A stretch of 64,000 nucleotides of DNA from Aquitalea pelogenes (GTDB taxonomy: Bacteria; Pseudomonadota; Gammaproteobacteria; Burkholderiales; Chromobacteriaceae): the NCBI RefSeq assembly GCF_001515305.1, contig NZ_LNQV01000017.1:22640-86639 (forward strand). Direction: 5' to 3'. This document shows positions 55,543-64,000 of the stretch, in pieces (positions within the stretch are counted from its first letter, which is position 1; each line of letters starts with the position of its first letter). The notes under the pieces are model-generated. The model worked only from the letters and a program-made list of their open reading frames with translations. It was not told the DNA's origin and did no database searches. A program made the position numbers and the translations under genes.

Positions 55543-56619
55543 ATGCAACGCCAGACCGACGACGTCAGAATCAGCGAAATCAAGGAATTACTGCCTCCGA
55601 TTGCCCATCTGTACGAACTGCCCATCACCGAAACCGCTTCCGAAGTCATCTACACCACCCGCAAGGACATTGCTGCCCTGCTGCGTGGCGAGGATGATCG
55701 CCTGCTGGTGGTGATCGGCCCCTGTTCGATTCACGATACCGATGCCGCCATCGAGTATGCACGCAAGCTTTCCACGCTGCGTAACAGCCTGGCGGGCGAG
55801 CTGGTGGTGGTGATGCGTGTCTACTTTGAGAAGCCGCGTACCACCGTGGGCTGGAAGGGTCTGATCAACGACCCGCACCTGAACGAATCCTACGACATCA
55901 ATACCGGCCTGCGTCTGGCGCGCCGTTTGCTGCTGACGCTCAACGACATGGGCATTCCGGCGGCAACCGAATTCCTCGACATGATCACCCCGCAATACTT
56001 TGCCGACCTGATCAGCTGGGGTGCCATTGGCGCGCGCACCACCGAAAGCCAGGTTCACCGCGAACTGGCTTCCGGCCTGTCCTGCCCGGTGGGTTTCAAG
56101 AACGGTACTGACGGCAACCTGAAAATTGCCGTGGATGCCATCCGCTCCGCCAGCGTGTCGCACCACTTCCTGTCGGTTACCAAGACCGGCCACTCCGCCA
56201 TTGTTTCCACCGGCGGCAACCCGGATTGCCACGTCATCCTGCGTGGTGGCAAGGAACCCAACTATTCGGCCGAGCATGTACGCGCCGCCGCTGCCGAACT
56301 GGCAGCCGTGGGCCTGCCGCAAAAGCTGATGGTGGATTTCAGCCATGCCAACAGCCGCAAGGATTACCGTCGCCAGATGGAAGTGGCCGACGATGTGGCA
56401 GGCCAGCTGGCAGCCGGTGATCAGCACATCTTTGGCGTGATGGTGGAAAGTCATCTGGCAGAAGGCCGTCAGGACCTGAAGCCGGGCTGCGAGCTGAAAT
56501 ACGGTCAGAGCATCACCGATGCCTGTATCGGCTGGGATGACACCGAGAAGCTGCTCACCACGCTGGCCGATGCGGTCAAGGCGCGCCGTGCCAAGCTGGG
56601 TGTTGCCGGCGGCAAATAA
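55543..56619 (+). CDS. aroG: 3-deoxy-7-phosphoheptulonate synthase (DAHP synthase, AroG type)
   Basis: The 358-residue class I-alpha enzyme condenses phosphoenolpyruvate and erythrose-4-phosphate to start aromatic amino-acid synthesis. Conserved segments are LLVVIGPCSIHDTDAAIEYA, MRVYFEKPRTTVGWKGLINDP, PAATEFLDMITPQYFADLISWGAIGARTTESQVHRE, and VDFSHANSRKDYRRQ. The N-terminal extension of such enzymes carries the feedback site; which amino acid inhibits cannot be told by eye. The start is ATG 55543 behind AGGGACAAAC. Confidence 0.96.
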   Translation: MQRQTDDVRISEIKELLPPIAHLYELPITETASEVIYTTRKDIAALLRGEDDRLLVVIGPCSIHDTDAAIEYARKLSTLRNSLAGELVVVMRVYFEKPRTTVGWKGLINDPHLNESYDINTGLRLARRLLLTLNDMGIPAATEFLDMITPQYFADLISWGAIGARTTESQVHRELASGLSCPVGFKNGTDGNLKIAVDAIRSASVSHHFLSVTKTGHSAIVSTGGNPDCHVILRGGKEPNYSAEHVRAAAAELAAVGLPQKLMVDFSHANSRKDYRRQMEVADDVAGQLAAGDQHIFGVMVESHLAEGRQDLKPGCELKYGQSITDACIGWDDTEKLLTTLADAVKARRAKLGVAGGK

Positions 56620-56635
56620 GCTGTCTTGCATCCGA

Positions 56636-56670
56636 CATGAAAAACGCTGCCAATGGCAGCGTTTTTCATG
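56636..56670. terminator. Intrinsic terminator of aroG
   Basis: A perfect 16-bp stem (56636-56651 with 56655-56670) with loop AAT includes AAAAACGCTGCC and GGCAGCGTTTTT. Confidence 0.9.
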
Positions 56671-56683
56671 CAGCTAATAAAGT

Positions 56684-56766
56684 GATTTGGTGCGATTGCA
56701 CTGGACCCGGCAAAGCCGGGCCTTTCGACTAAGATATTGCTTTCGCAGCCTTCCCATCCATTCCCC
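56684..56766. repeat. Dispersed intergenic repeat, copy 1
   Basis: About 83 bases align with the right end of the window (63914-64000). Shared blocks are TTGGTGCGAT, GGACCCGGCAAAGCCGGGCC (a CCCGGC-AAA-GCCGGG hairpin) and CGCAGCCTTCC with CATC. It lies between the aroG terminator and the DMT exporter. No coding capacity. Confidence 0.7.
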
Positions 56767-56862
56767 TTTCCCCCGCCCTTGCCCTGCCAATTTGAAGAAA
56801 GGAGCCTCGCTTTCCTTCCGGAAAGCGAGAGGGGGTTTGTCTCTGTGCGGCACTCGCCGGAA

Positions 56863-57825
56863 TCAACTCCCCTGCCAGGCCGGCATGGCTTGCTCTTCTG
56901 CTGGCGTGGCATGCCGCCTTACCGCCCAGGCCACCCCGCCCAGCAGCAACAGTATGGAGGCCAGTTCCAGCGGTCGCGGCCAGCGCTGCAACCAGACAAA
57001 GCCATATAGCAGGGCAAACAGCGTTTCAAATACGATCAACTGACCGGACAAGGTGGGTGGCAGACGGCGTGCGGCGGCATACCACAGCGCATTGGCCAGC
57101 CAGGAGCCGCCAAGGGCGCAGCCAGTGGCCGCCACCCAGAACAGCTGCCACTGGGCATGGCTGACGGCCTGGCTGACCATGGGCAGGCCCAGCCAGTTAC
57201 CCGCCAGCCACAAGCCACCCCCCATCACGCCAGTCACCATGCCCAGCAGGCAAGACCATTCATGGCTGTCAAAACAGGGGCGCTGGCGCAGATAGCGCGC
57301 ATTGCGGGAGGCAAACCAGCTCCAGCTGGCCAGTGCACCCAGCGCAGCCAGTACGCCCAGGATACGGTCTGCCACGCTGGCAGTGGCCGGATGGCTGCCG
57401 GTAAAGGTATCGATATTGATGCAGACAATGCCGGCCAGCACCATCAGCAAGGGCCAGGCCAGTTGGCGCAGCGACAGCGCACCCTCATCTTTCAGGCCCA
57501 GCAGAGTGATGGTGACCGGCAACACACCGACAATCAGCGAGGCGGGAGCAATGCCCACCAGCTGGATGGCGGCAGCCAGCAAGATGAAATACAGCAGATT
57601 GCCCACCAGCGACAGTACGGCCAGCATGATCACATCTTCAGCCTGCAGCTTGGCCCGGATTCGCCCGGCCAGCGGCAGCGCCAGCAACAAGGAAATCACC
57701 CCGTACAAGGTAAAGCGCACCGCACTGAGCAGCCAGGGGCTGAAGGCGGGCATCACCTGCGGCACCATCAGCACCATGCCCCATATTGTACCGGCCAGGC
57801 CGGCATAGCTGATTCCGCGTTTCAT
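56863..57825 (-). CDS. EamA/DMT-family exporter
   Basis: The 320-residue protein has ten predicted membrane helices in two halves. It starts MKRGISYAGLAGTIWGMVLMVPQVMPAFSP and includes FTLYGVISLLLALPLAG, LIVGVLPVTITLLGLKDEG and QLIVFETLFALLYGFVWLQRWP. The family exports amino acids or other metabolites; the substrate is unknown. ATG 57825 follows AGGGAAG. It is divergent from the LysR gene, which may control it (inference). Confidence 0.9.
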   Translation of the reverse strand: MKRGISYAGLAGTIWGMVLMVPQVMPAFSPWLLSAVRFTLYGVISLLLALPLAGRIRAKLQAEDVIMLAVLSLVGNLLYFILLAAAIQLVGIAPASLIVGVLPVTITLLGLKDEGALSLRQLAWPLLMVLAGIVCINIDTFTGSHPATASVADRILGVLAALGALASWSWFASRNARYLRQRPCFDSHEWSCLLGMVTGVMGGGLWLAGNWLGLPMVSQAVSHAQWQLFWVAATGCALGGSWLANALWYAAARRLPPTLSGQLIVFETLFALLYGFVWLQRWPRPLELASILLLLGGVAWAVRRHATPAEEQAMPAWQGS

Positions 57826-58028
57826 TCTGCATCTTCCCTGCGCAACTGATGATGGCCCAAGGCTACGTGCTGGCAGGGCGGGCCGACAAAGGATATCTCG
57901 GCATTCACGCATTCCTCACAGGAATGTCATGACCAGCCAGGTACTTGTCTGGGGTAATATCCTGTATCAAGCCAGGATGCTGAACAGGAATGTCAGCCTG
58001 GCAGTCATCATGATGGGGACGCAAGCAG

Positions 58029-58970
58029 ATGAGCCGGTATCTGAAGAACTTGCCACCGCTGGAAAGCCTGATTCATTTCGAGGCGGTACTGCGCAATGGC
58101 AGCTTTACCAAGGCAGCCACCGAGCTGTGCGTGACGCAAAGCGCGGTGAGCAAGCAGATTCGCGCACTGGAAGACTGGCTCAAGCTGCCGCTGTTCGAGC
58201 GGCTGGTGCGTGGCATTCAGCCTACCCCGGCCGGGCTGGCCTTGCAGCGCGAGGTCGGCCCCATGCTGCAATCCTTGCTGCGCAGCGTGGTGCGGTTGCA
58301 GGCCGAGCATAACCGCCACACCCTCACCGTGAATTGTACCCACGCGGTGGCGCAGTTCTGGCTGTTTCCCCGGCTGGTGGCCTTCAGTCAGCAGTATCCG
58401 GATATCACGGTGAATATTCATGCCAGCAACAGCATGGATGAAGCCAGCGTGGCCGAATACGACTTCGCCATTTTCTATGGCGACGGTCAATGGAGTTCGC
58501 TGTGTGCCGAGCCCTTGTTTCCCGAAGTGGTGTACCCGGTGTATAGCGCGCAGCTGGACTTTCCCGACATCAGCCAGCCAGCGGATCTGGCGCAACTGCC
58601 CTTGATCCAGCTGGACTCATCAGCCTGGAACTGCATCAACTGGCATGACTGGTTCGGTCACTTCGGCCTGACTTATACCGCGCCGGAGCGGGTGCCGATG
58701 TTCAATCAGGTGACGCTGGCCTTTAACGCCGTGTTGCAAAGAATGGGCATCGGACTGGGCTGGGAATTCATGGCGCATGATCTGCTGCAGCAAGGCGTGC
58801 TCAAGCGGCTGGGGCCGTTTGCCTTTGTCAGCGGCAAGGTGGATTACCTGGTCCATCCGCGCCATGCATCACTGAGTGACAATGCGCTGCTGTTCAAGCG
58901 CTGGCTGCTGGACAGTGTCAGTCAACCGGCCACTGTTGCGCCAGTGCTGCCACCGCCTGCAGGGTATTGA
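58029..58970 (+). CDS. LysR-family transcriptional regulator (GcvA-like)
   Basis: The 313-residue protein has a helix-turn-helix at residues 10-70 (LESLIHFEAVLRNGSFTKAATELCVTQSAVSKQIRALEDWL, LFERLVRGIQPTPAGLAL), of the GcvA/AmpR branch. The effector domain starts LTVNCTHAVAQFWLFPRL. The effector is unknown. It is divergent from the DMT exporter across a 203-base region with a repeated CAGGAATGTCA (about 57919 and 57986). That makes the exporter the likely target. Its 3' end overlaps the convergent mobA by 53 bases. Confidence 0.92.
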   Translation: MSRYLKNLPPLESLIHFEAVLRNGSFTKAATELCVTQSAVSKQIRALEDWLKLPLFERLVRGIQPTPAGLALQREVGPMLQSLLRSVVRLQAEHNRHTLTVNCTHAVAQFWLFPRLVAFSQQYPDITVNIHASNSMDEASVAEYDFAIFYGDGQWSSLCAEPLFPEVVYPVYSAQLDFPDISQPADLAQLPLIQLDSSAWNCINWHDWFGHFGLTYTAPERVPMFNQVTLAFNAVLQRMGIGLGWEFMAHDLLQQGVLKRLGPFAFVSGKVDYLVHPRHASLSDNALLFKRWLLDSVSQPATVAPVLPPPAGY

Positions 58971-59502
58971 GATTGGCAAAGGGCTGCGCGAACGGTACGG
59001 TATCGTGTTGCAGCCCGGCCAGCCAGCCGCGGATGGAGCGGCCACCTTGTTGCAGGTAGTCCAGCAGCGAGGGTTGCAGCCCGGCTTGCAGCGCCAGCAG
59101 GCTGGGGTGCCACTGCGCCGGGTCACTGGCACTGACCGCTTGCCGTCCGGGCAGTGCTGCCAGCAGGCGGGTGGCAAAGTCCGCGGGCAGTTGCACGGCA
59201 TCACAAGGCAGCATCAGCAGCTTGCTGTCAGGCTCGGCCTGCATGCCCGCCAGCAAGCCGGCCAATGGGCCAGGATAATCGGGCAGCGTGTCCGGCAATA
59301 CCGGATGGCCGTAAGCGGCGTAGGCATCAAGATGACGGTTGGCAGAGATCAGGATTCGTGCAGGCGGCTGGTTTTGCGCGGCGAGGCTGTGCAGGGTGCG
59401 GGCAATCAGCGGCTGACCGGCCAGTTCCACCAGGCCCTTGTCCACCCCGCCCATGCGGCTGGCCTGGCCGCCGGCCAGAATCAGCGCAGTGTAGGCCGTC
59501 AT
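58918..59502 (-). CDS. mobA: Molybdenum cofactor guanylyltransferase MobA
   Basis: The 194-residue nucleotidyltransferase links GMP to molybdopterin. The GTP site is ALILAGGQASRMGGVDKGLVEL; PDTLPDYPGPLAGLLAGM and LMLPCDAVQLP follow, and HPSLLAL and NLNTLQ lie near the end. It overlaps moaE by four bases (ATGA) and the convergent LysR gene by 53 bases. It is last in the moa operon. Confidence 0.95.
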   Translation of the reverse strand: MTAYTALILAGGQASRMGGVDKGLVELAGQPLIARTLHSLAAQNQPPARILISANRHLDAYAAYGHPVLPDTLPDYPGPLAGLLAGMQAEPDSKLLMLPCDAVQLPADFATRLLAALPGRQAVSASDPAQWHPSLLALQAGLQPSLLDYLQQGGRSIRGWLAGLQHDTVPFAQPFANLNTLQAVAALAQQWPVD

Positions 59503-59957
59503 TGCCAGCGCCCGGCGGCGTGCTGGTCGCTGGCCTTGGCTTCCACCCAGTAACTGCTGCCATCCTGCTGGATTTCCTTTTTCCAGAATGGCGCTTCGGT
59601 CTTGAGAAAGTCCATCAGGAATTCCGCCGCGGCAAAGGCATCCTTGCGGTGGCTGCTGGCGGTAACCACCAGTACGATGGCCTCGCCCAGCGCAAGCCGG
59701 CCCACGCGGTGGATGATGGTGGCGGCCTGTAGCTGCCAGCGTTCCCGCGCTTGCTGGATGATGGCGTGCAGGGTGTTTTCCGTCATGCCCGGGTAATGTT
59801 CCAGCTCCAGTGCGGCAATATCCTGCCGGTCGCCATAGTCACGTACCAGGCCGCTGAAACTCACCACGGCACCGCAGGCCGGGTTGGCCGACAGGCGGGC
59901 GATTTCCGCGCCGCAATCAAACACTTCATGCTGGATCCGAACCGTAAATGGCTGCAT
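59499..59957 (-). CDS. moaE: Molybdopterin synthase catalytic subunit MoaE
   Basis: The 152-residue subunit with MoaD inserts sulfur into precursor Z. Motifs are GAVVSFSGLVRDYGDR, ALELEHYPGMTE, IIHRVGRLALGEAIVLVVTASSHRKDAFAAAEFLMDFLKTEAPFWKKE (catalytic Lys in KTEAPFWKKE). The start at 59957 has CCGGAGG and lies one base after moaD, so translation is coupled. Confidence 0.97.
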   Translation of the reverse strand: MQPFTVRIQHEVFDCGAEIARLSANPACGAVVSFSGLVRDYGDRQDIAALELEHYPGMTENTLHAIIQQARERWQLQAATIIHRVGRLALGEAIVLVVTASSHRKDAFAAAEFLMDFLKTEAPFWKKEIQQDGSSYWVEAKASDQHAAGRWQ

Positions 59958-59958
59958 G

Positions 59959-60210
59959 TCAGCCTCCGGTAACCGGCGGGAAGATGGCCACTTCGTCCCC
60001 GTCGCTCAGGGTGGCATCCAGCCGCACCAGTTCCTGGTTGCGTGCCACGCGGAAGGCCTTGCCGGCCGCCAGCTCGCTGCTCCAGTTGCCGCCGCGCTGG
60101 CGCAATTCGATGAGCAGCTCATCCACGCTGGCAGCCTCGGTGTCCAGCTGTTCATTACCCATGCCGAAGCTGTCTTTCAGGCGGGCAAAATACAGGATGT
60201 CGAGTTTCAT
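59959..60210 (-). CDS. moaD: Molybdopterin synthase sulfur-carrier subunit MoaD
   Basis: The 83-residue ubiquitin-fold protein starts MKLDILYFARLKDSFGMGNEQL and ends DGDEVAIFPPVTGG; the C-terminal Gly-Gly is thiocarboxylated by the adenylating enzyme. Correct length. ATG 60210 overlaps the stop of the upstream small membrane gene (ATGA). Confidence 0.95.
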   Translation of the reverse strand: MKLDILYFARLKDSFGMGNEQLDTEAASVDELLIELRQRGGNWSSELAAGKAFRVARNQELVRLDATLSDGDEVAIFPPVTGG

Positions 60211-60347
60211 GGTCGGTCCTTGGTGTGCTTGTCGTTGTTGCCATGGCCCAGCAGCATGATCCACAGGTGGAAACCCAGCCCCAGCAGTGGAACCACGGCC
60301 AGCAGGATGACAAAAAACCATTCGAGAGGGGATAGCAGTTCGCTCAT
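60207..60347 (-). CDS. Small single-pass membrane protein at the head of the moa operon
   Basis: The 46-residue protein is MSELLSPLEWFFVILLAVVP and then LLGLGFHLWIMLLGHGNNDKHTKDRP: one long hydrophobic helix (about 9-34) and a short His/Lys/Asp-rich tail. No family is recognised. The support is the ATGA overlap with moaD, which would couple the two, and the absence of any better reading of this stretch. The ribosome binding site is poor (AAGG touches the ATG), so the start is uncertain. Confidence 0.55.
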   Translation of the reverse strand: MSELLSPLEWFFVILLAVVPLLGLGFHLWIMLLGHGNNDKHTKDRP

Positions 60348-60431
60348 CCTTGCAGTGTAAGCAATGGCGTGGCCTGCGCCAATGCTGCTGATGGGGGATG
60401 CCGGCATGCACCTGCGGGCGGATGGACATGA

Positions 60432-60455
60432 AAAAGCCCGCTACAGGAGCGGGCT
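60432..60455 (-). terminator. Intrinsic terminator of fba
   Basis: AGCCCGCT (60435-60442) pairs with AGCGGGCT (60448-60455). On the minus strand the stem is followed by TTTTT (60431-60435 region), 22-45 bases after the fba stop. Confidence 0.85.
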
Positions 60456-60476
60456 GGATAATGGAGCAAATGGCGC

Positions 60477-61541
60477 TTATTTTACGATTTGCGCCAGCTG
60501 GCCCTTCAGATACAGATTGGCCATGGTATCCAGGCTCACGGCCTTGATCTTGCTGGCCTGACCGCAAGCACCAAAGGCTTCGTAGCGGGCAATGCAGATA
60601 TCGCGCATGGCATCGGTGGAGGCCTTCAGGTATTTGCGCGGGTCGAATTCCTTCGGGTTCTGCGCCATGAAGCGGCGGATGGCACCGGTGGAGGCCAGAC
60701 GCAGGTCGGTGTCGATATTCACCTTGCGCACGCCGTGCTTGATGCCTTCCACGATTTCTTCCACCGGCACGCCATAGGTCTCGCCCAGGTCACCGCCGAA
60801 TTCGTTGATGATCTGCAGCCATTCCTGCGGTACCGAAGAGGAACCGTGCATCACCAGATGGGTGTTGGGAATGCGGGCGTGGATTTCCTTGATGCGGTCG
60901 ATGCGCAGCACGTCGCCAGTGGGCTTCTTGCTGAACTTGTACGCGCCGTGGCTGGTGCCGATGGCAATGGCCAAGGCGTCCACACCGGTGTCCTTGACGA
61001 AGCGGGCGGCTTCTTCCGGGTCGGTCAGCAGTTGGCTGTGGTCCAGCACGCCTTCGGCACCCACGCCGTCTTCTTCGCCGGCCATGCCGGTTTCCAGGCT
61101 GCCCAGGCAACCGATTTCACCTTCCACCGACACGCCACATGCATGGGAGAAGTTCACCACGGTGCGGGTCACTTCCACGTTGTAATCGTAGTTGGCCGGG
61201 GTCTTGCCGTCGCTCTTCAGTGAGCCGTCCATCATCACGGAAGAGAAGCCCAGCTGGATGGAGCGCTGGCATACGTCCGGGCTGGTACCGTGGTCCTGGT
61301 GCATCACCACCGGGATATGCGGAAATTCTTCCACGGCGGCCAGGATCATGTGACGCAGGAAGGGCGCGCCGGCGTATTTGCGGGCACCGGCGGAAGCCTG
61401 CACGATGACCGGTGCGTCGCACTTGTCAGCGGCTTCCATGATGGCGCGCATCTGTTCCAGGTTGTTGACGTTGAAAGCCGGCAGGCCGTAGCTGAATTCG
61501 GCTGCATGGTCCAGCAGCTGACGCATGGAAACGAGTGCCAT
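60477..61541 (-). CDS. fba: Fructose-bisphosphate aldolase, class II
   Basis: The 354-residue zinc aldolase is of the CbbA/class IIB type. Motifs are [37 protein letters not shown] (zinc His and catalytic Asp), [48 protein letters not shown] and [11 protein letters not shown]. Glycolysis/gluconeogenesis, cytoplasm. Start 61541 behind GAGGAGATTTTC. It lies downstream of pgk with a LysE-type gene between, on the same strand. Confidence 0.97.
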   Translation of the reverse strand: MALVSMRQLLDHAAEFSYGLPAFNVNNLEQMRAIMEAADKCDAPVIVQASAGARKYAGAPFLRHMILAAVEEFPHIPVVMHQDHGTSPDVCQRSIQLGFSSVMMDGSLKSDGKTPANYDYNVEVTRTVVNFSHACGVSVEGEIGCLGSLETGMAGEEDGVGAEGVLDHSQLLTDPEEAARFVKDTGVDALAIAIGTSHGAYKFSKKPTGDVLRIDRIKEIHARIPNTHLVMHGSSSVPQEWLQIINEFGGDLGETYGVPVEEIVEGIKHGVRKVNIDTDLRLASTGAIRRFMAQNPKEFDPRKYLKASTDAMRDICIARYEAFGACGQASKIKAVSLDTMANLYLKGQLAQIVK

Positions 61542-61650
61542 GAAAATCTCCTCAGGTCATGCCGCGGTTGGGCGGCATGGGTTTCAAATCGGGGACTGTC
61601 CGCCGTGATACAGCGGCAATCCAATCAGGAATACGGGTAATGCAAGCCGC

Positions 61651-62280
61651 CTAGTGGCGGGACACACCGGACAACAGCAGGCCGGCACCGACAAAAGCCC
61701 CGCCGGATACCTGGTTCACCAGCTTCAGGCGACGGGCGCTATTGAGCCAGCCTGCCAGGCGGGCTCCACCACTGGCGTAGGCAAACTGCCAGGATGCTTC
61801 AATCACATAAAACGTGGCTGCCAGCACGGCCAGCTGCGGCCCCTGCGGCAGTCGCGCGTCCATGAACTGCGGGAACAGCGCGGTAAAAAAGATGAAGGCC
61901 TTGGGATTGCTCATCGACACCAGAAAACCGGTGCGGAACATCATCCACGGCGTATGCCGGGCGCTGCTGTCTTCTGCCACTTCCGTCACCGGTTGCGGGA
62001 TGGCGCGCCAGGTCTTGATGCCCAGGTAAATCAGATAGGCGGCACCTGCGTATTTTACGATAGAAAACAGTTGTTCCGATGCGGCCAGCAAGGCACCCAG
62101 GCCGGCAGCCGAACCCAGCATGATGATGCCAAGGCCGGTCATCAGGCCCAGGCAGGTCACGGCGGTGCGGCGCACGCCATGGTGAATGCCGTGGGTCATG
62201 GCCAGCAGCATGTTGGGGCCGGGCGTGGCGGAAACAAAAAACACGGTGGTGACAAACAGCAACCAGGTATTCAACGGCAT
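61651..62280 (-). CDS. LysE/RhtB-family amino-acid exporter
   Basis: The 209-residue protein has six predicted helices. The N-terminus MPLNTWLLFVTTVFFVSATPGPNMLLAMTHGIHHGVRR contains the family signature TPGPNML; KYAGAAYLIYLGIKTWR and GFLVSMSNPKAFIFFTALFPQF follow. Exports amino acids or homoserine-like compounds; the substrate is unknown. ATG 62280 follows GGAGTACTGCC. It interrupts the pgk-fba pair. Confidence 0.93.
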   Translation of the reverse strand: MPLNTWLLFVTTVFFVSATPGPNMLLAMTHGIHHGVRRTAVTCLGLMTGLGIIMLGSAAGLGALLAASEQLFSIVKYAGAAYLIYLGIKTWRAIPQPVTEVAEDSSARHTPWMMFRTGFLVSMSNPKAFIFFTALFPQFMDARLPQGPQLAVLAATFYVIEASWQFAYASGGARLAGWLNSARRLKLVNQVSGGAFVGAGLLLSGVSRH

Positions 62281-62305
62281 GGCAGTACTCCGGCAAGGGT
62301 GGGGA

Positions 62306-62330
62306 GAATGGCACGCCGGGCGTGCCATTC
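62306..62330 (-). other. Stem-loop between pgk and lysE-type gene
   Basis: GAATGGCACG (62306-62315) pairs with CGTGCCATTC (62321-62330) over a 5-base loop. No T-run follows on the minus strand, so an mRNA-stabilising hairpin or weak terminator after pgk is likely. Confidence 0.55.
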
Positions 62331-62354
62331 ACTTGCATGTGGTGATGACTGCGA

Positions 62355-63530
62355 TCAGGCGGCGCGTTCGCTCAGAATGGCCACTGCCGGCAGGGTCTTG
62401 CCTTCCAGGAATTCCAGGAAAGCGCCACCACCGGTGGAGATATAGCTGATGTCATCGGTAATGCCGTACTTGGCAATCGCCGCCAGCGTGTCACCGCCGC
62501 CGGCAATGGAGAAGGCCGGCGACTGGGCGATGGCCTGTGCCAGGGTCTTGGTGCCGTTACCGAACTGGTCGAATTCGAAGACGCCGACCGGGCCGTTCCA
62601 TACCACGGTACCGGCCTTGGCAATGATGCCAGCCAGTTCGGCGGCGGAATCGGGGCCGATGTCCAGAATCATGTCGTCAGCGCCCACCTCGGCCACCGGC
62701 TTGGTGGTGGCAGCGGCGGTTTCGGCAAATTCGGTGGCGCACACCACGTCGCTTGGCAGCGGTACATCGCCGCCACGGGCGCGGATCTTGGCAATCACCT
62801 TCTTGGCTTCCTCTACCAGATCAGCTTCGGCCAGCGATTTGCCGATGTTCTTGCCTTCGGCCAGCAAGAAGGTGTTGGCAATGCCGCCGCCCACGATCAG
62901 CTGGTCCACCTTGTCGGCCAGCGATTCCAGAATGGTCAGCTTGGTGGAAACCTTGGAGCCGGCCACAATGGCCACCAGCGGACGTGCCGGGGCCAGCAGG
63001 GCCTTGCCCAGTGCGTCCAGCTCGGCAGCCAGCAGGATGCCGGCGCAGGCGGTGGGGGCAAACTGGGCTACCGCGTGGGTGGAGGCTTCGGCGCGGTGGG
63101 CGGTGCCAAAGGCATCGTTGACGAATACGTCGCACAGGCTGGCGTAGGCCTGGCCCAGCTCGGCATTGTTCTTCTTCTCGCCCTTGTTCAGGCGTACGTT
63201 TTCCAGCATCACCACTTCACCGGCAGCCACGTTCAGGCCGGCTTGCCAGTCGGCAACCAGGCGTACCGGCTTGCCCAGCAGGGCGGACAGGCGCTCGACG
63301 ACTGGTGCCAGGCTGTCTTCCGGCTTGGGTTCGCCTTCGGTCGGACGGCCCAGGTGGGTCATCAGGATGACGCCGGCACCGGCGTTCAGGCTGTGTTCGA
63401 TGGACGGCAGGCTGGCGCGGATGCGGGTGTCGTCGCCGATCACGCCATTTTTCACCGGCACGTTCATGTCAACACGGATCAGTACGCGTTTGCCGGCCAG
63501 GTCCAGCTCGGTCAGTTTGTTGAATTTCAT
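62355..63530 (-). CDS. pgk: Phosphoglycerate kinase
   Basis: The 391-residue two-domain kinase has [105 protein letters not shown] and [14 protein letters not shown]. Family-typical length; makes ATP from 1,3-bisphosphoglycerate. ATG 63530 fits the family start; the frame is open to 63653 without conserved residues. Confidence 0.98.
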   Translation of the reverse strand: MKFNKLTELDLAGKRVLIRVDMNVPVKNGVIGDDTRIRASLPSIEHSLNAGAGVILMTHLGRPTEGEPKPEDSLAPVVERLSALLGKPVRLVADWQAGLNVAAGEVVMLENVRLNKGEKKNNAELGQAYASLCDVFVNDAFGTAHRAEASTHAVAQFAPTACAGILLAAELDALGKALLAPARPLVAIVAGSKVSTKLTILESLADKVDQLIVGGGIANTFLLAEGKNIGKSLAEADLVEEAKKVIAKIRARGGDVPLPSDVVCATEFAETAAATTKPVAEVGADDMILDIGPDSAAELAGIIAKAGTVVWNGPVGVFEFDQFGNGTKTLAQAIAQSPAFSIAGGGDTLAAIAKYGITDDISYISTGGGAFLEFLEGKTLPAVAILSERAA

Positions 63531-63913
63531 CGGTGGCTCGCTTTTATCTGTTGAATGCGATTGGCGACCGCCTTCGTGGGAGAAGGCCGTACAGCCGTAT
63601 TCGGGCTTGGCGATAGTGTAAGCGCAATGACATATGACTGGCAGCCTTGTCACTGCGCTGGCTATCGCTGTAGCTACTGTACCGGGCTGTCTGCATGCGC
63701 AACAGACAGCAGATCAAGTAGTGTATTTATTACAGCAGTTGGCTCTTGCACCCTGCCCTGCTGGCTGTTAAGCGCTGCGCCAGGCCGCAGTCTGGACGGG
63801 GGTGTTTGCCCTGGGGCGCAGTGGCGGGAGCATGGCTCAACCGGCTCACCCGTCAACCCTTTTAACTGCAGCAAAGCAGGCGGACATGTATCCTGCCTGC
63901 GGCTGCTGACAAC
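63531..63913. other. Gene-free region upstream of pgk
   Basis: No reading frame here looks like a protein. It should contain the pgk promoter. Near 63836-63860 the sequence GGCTCAACCGGCTCACCCGTC resembles short REP-type sequences that, on the other strand, read as EPVEP; this is tentative. Confidence 0.4.
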
Positions 63914-64000
63914 GTAATTGGTGCGATGTGGCAGGACCCGGCAAAGCCGGGCCTTCCGGCTAGCAGCTTGATTCCGCAGCCTTCCATCTATTCCATCCCG
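63914..64000. repeat. Dispersed intergenic repeat, copy 2 (runs off the window)
   Basis: It aligns with 56684-56766: TTGGTGCGAT, GGACCCGGCAAAGCCGGGCC and CGCAGCCTTCCATC are shared, with about a quarter of the other positions changed. The CCCGGC-AAA-GCCGGG hairpin is conserved exactly. Confidence 0.7.

Noticed and set aside
63674..63874. 66-codon open frame upstream of pgk on the minus strand
   Set aside because: No ribosome binding site or family; it contains an EPVEP stretch typical of translated REP-like repeats.

Overview
This window is GC-rich, densely coded chromosomal DNA with ordinary housekeeping content. No insertion sequence, prophage, CRISPR array, rRNA or tRNA was recognised. Several signs point to a betaproteobacterium of the order Neisseriales, probably Chromobacteriaceae (a Chromobacterium/Aquitalea/Vogesella-like organism). 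These are class II fructose-bisphosphate aldolase with pgk, the divergent pilT/yggS pair followed by proC and yggT, glutamate-type (C5) haem synthesis by HemL, HemJ, an LPS core waaC-waaA pair, a zinc-less DksA, and a TPP-riboswitch-controlled thiC. The taxon is inferred from gene content, not from a database match.

Layout. 0-2.1 kb: the first codons of a glutathione S-transferase-like gene, a DUF2132 gene and three small exported proteins. 2.1-9.6 kb: a small transporter, a YkgJ-like protein, the U32/RlhA-type rRNA hydroxylase, a chemoreceptor, a YcaQ-type DNA glycosylase and small enzymes. 9.6-12.9 kb: a tight DnaA-box cluster, thiC with its TPP riboswitch, and a damaged pcm. 13-18.4 kb: rhodanese, ung, a CNNM/CorC-type protein, a CPA2 antiporter without an RCK domain, and an outer-membrane-like protein. 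18.5-22 kb: LPS core genes (a frameshifted WaaE/KdtX-like glycosyltransferase, waaC, waaA) around a second DnaA-box cluster. 22-29.1 kb: a TetR-controlled YbhGFSR-type ABC efflux operon with its own outer-membrane channel. 29-34.6 kb: thiE-thiD, rubredoxin, an M48 lipoprotein protease, hemJ, a CYTH phosphatase and hemL. 34.8-43.1 kb: a SNF2 helicase, a secreted unknown/DUF2145 pair, a CZB protein, a HisC-like aminotransferase, lptM/cyaY, yqaA and rsmA. 43.1-46.7 kb: gltIJKL behind a long, strongly folded leader. 46.9-54.8 kb: an EAL-HDOD protein, a response regulator-TPR protein with pilU and pilT, then yggS-proC-yggT and a cytochrome c. 54.9-64 kb: dksA, aroG, a DMT exporter, a LysR regulator, a moa/mob operon, fba, a LysE exporter and pgk.

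The most unusual signals lie outside the genes. Three parS-like sites, one a perfect 16-mer, are spread over 30 kb. Eleven perfect TTATCCACA boxes fall in two clusters of about 330 bp and 500 bp, 10 kb apart, yet no dnaA/dnaN/gyrB genes are present. Together these suggest an origin-proximal domain with DnaA-titration or origin-like loci. A second candidate is the multi-helix leader upstream of gltI.

Five genes (pcm, the GT2 gene, ybhF, the outer-membrane channel and the hisC-like gene) carry frame disruptions, most of them single missing bases in otherwise well conserved genes. Consensus sequencing errors are at least as likely as true pseudogenes.
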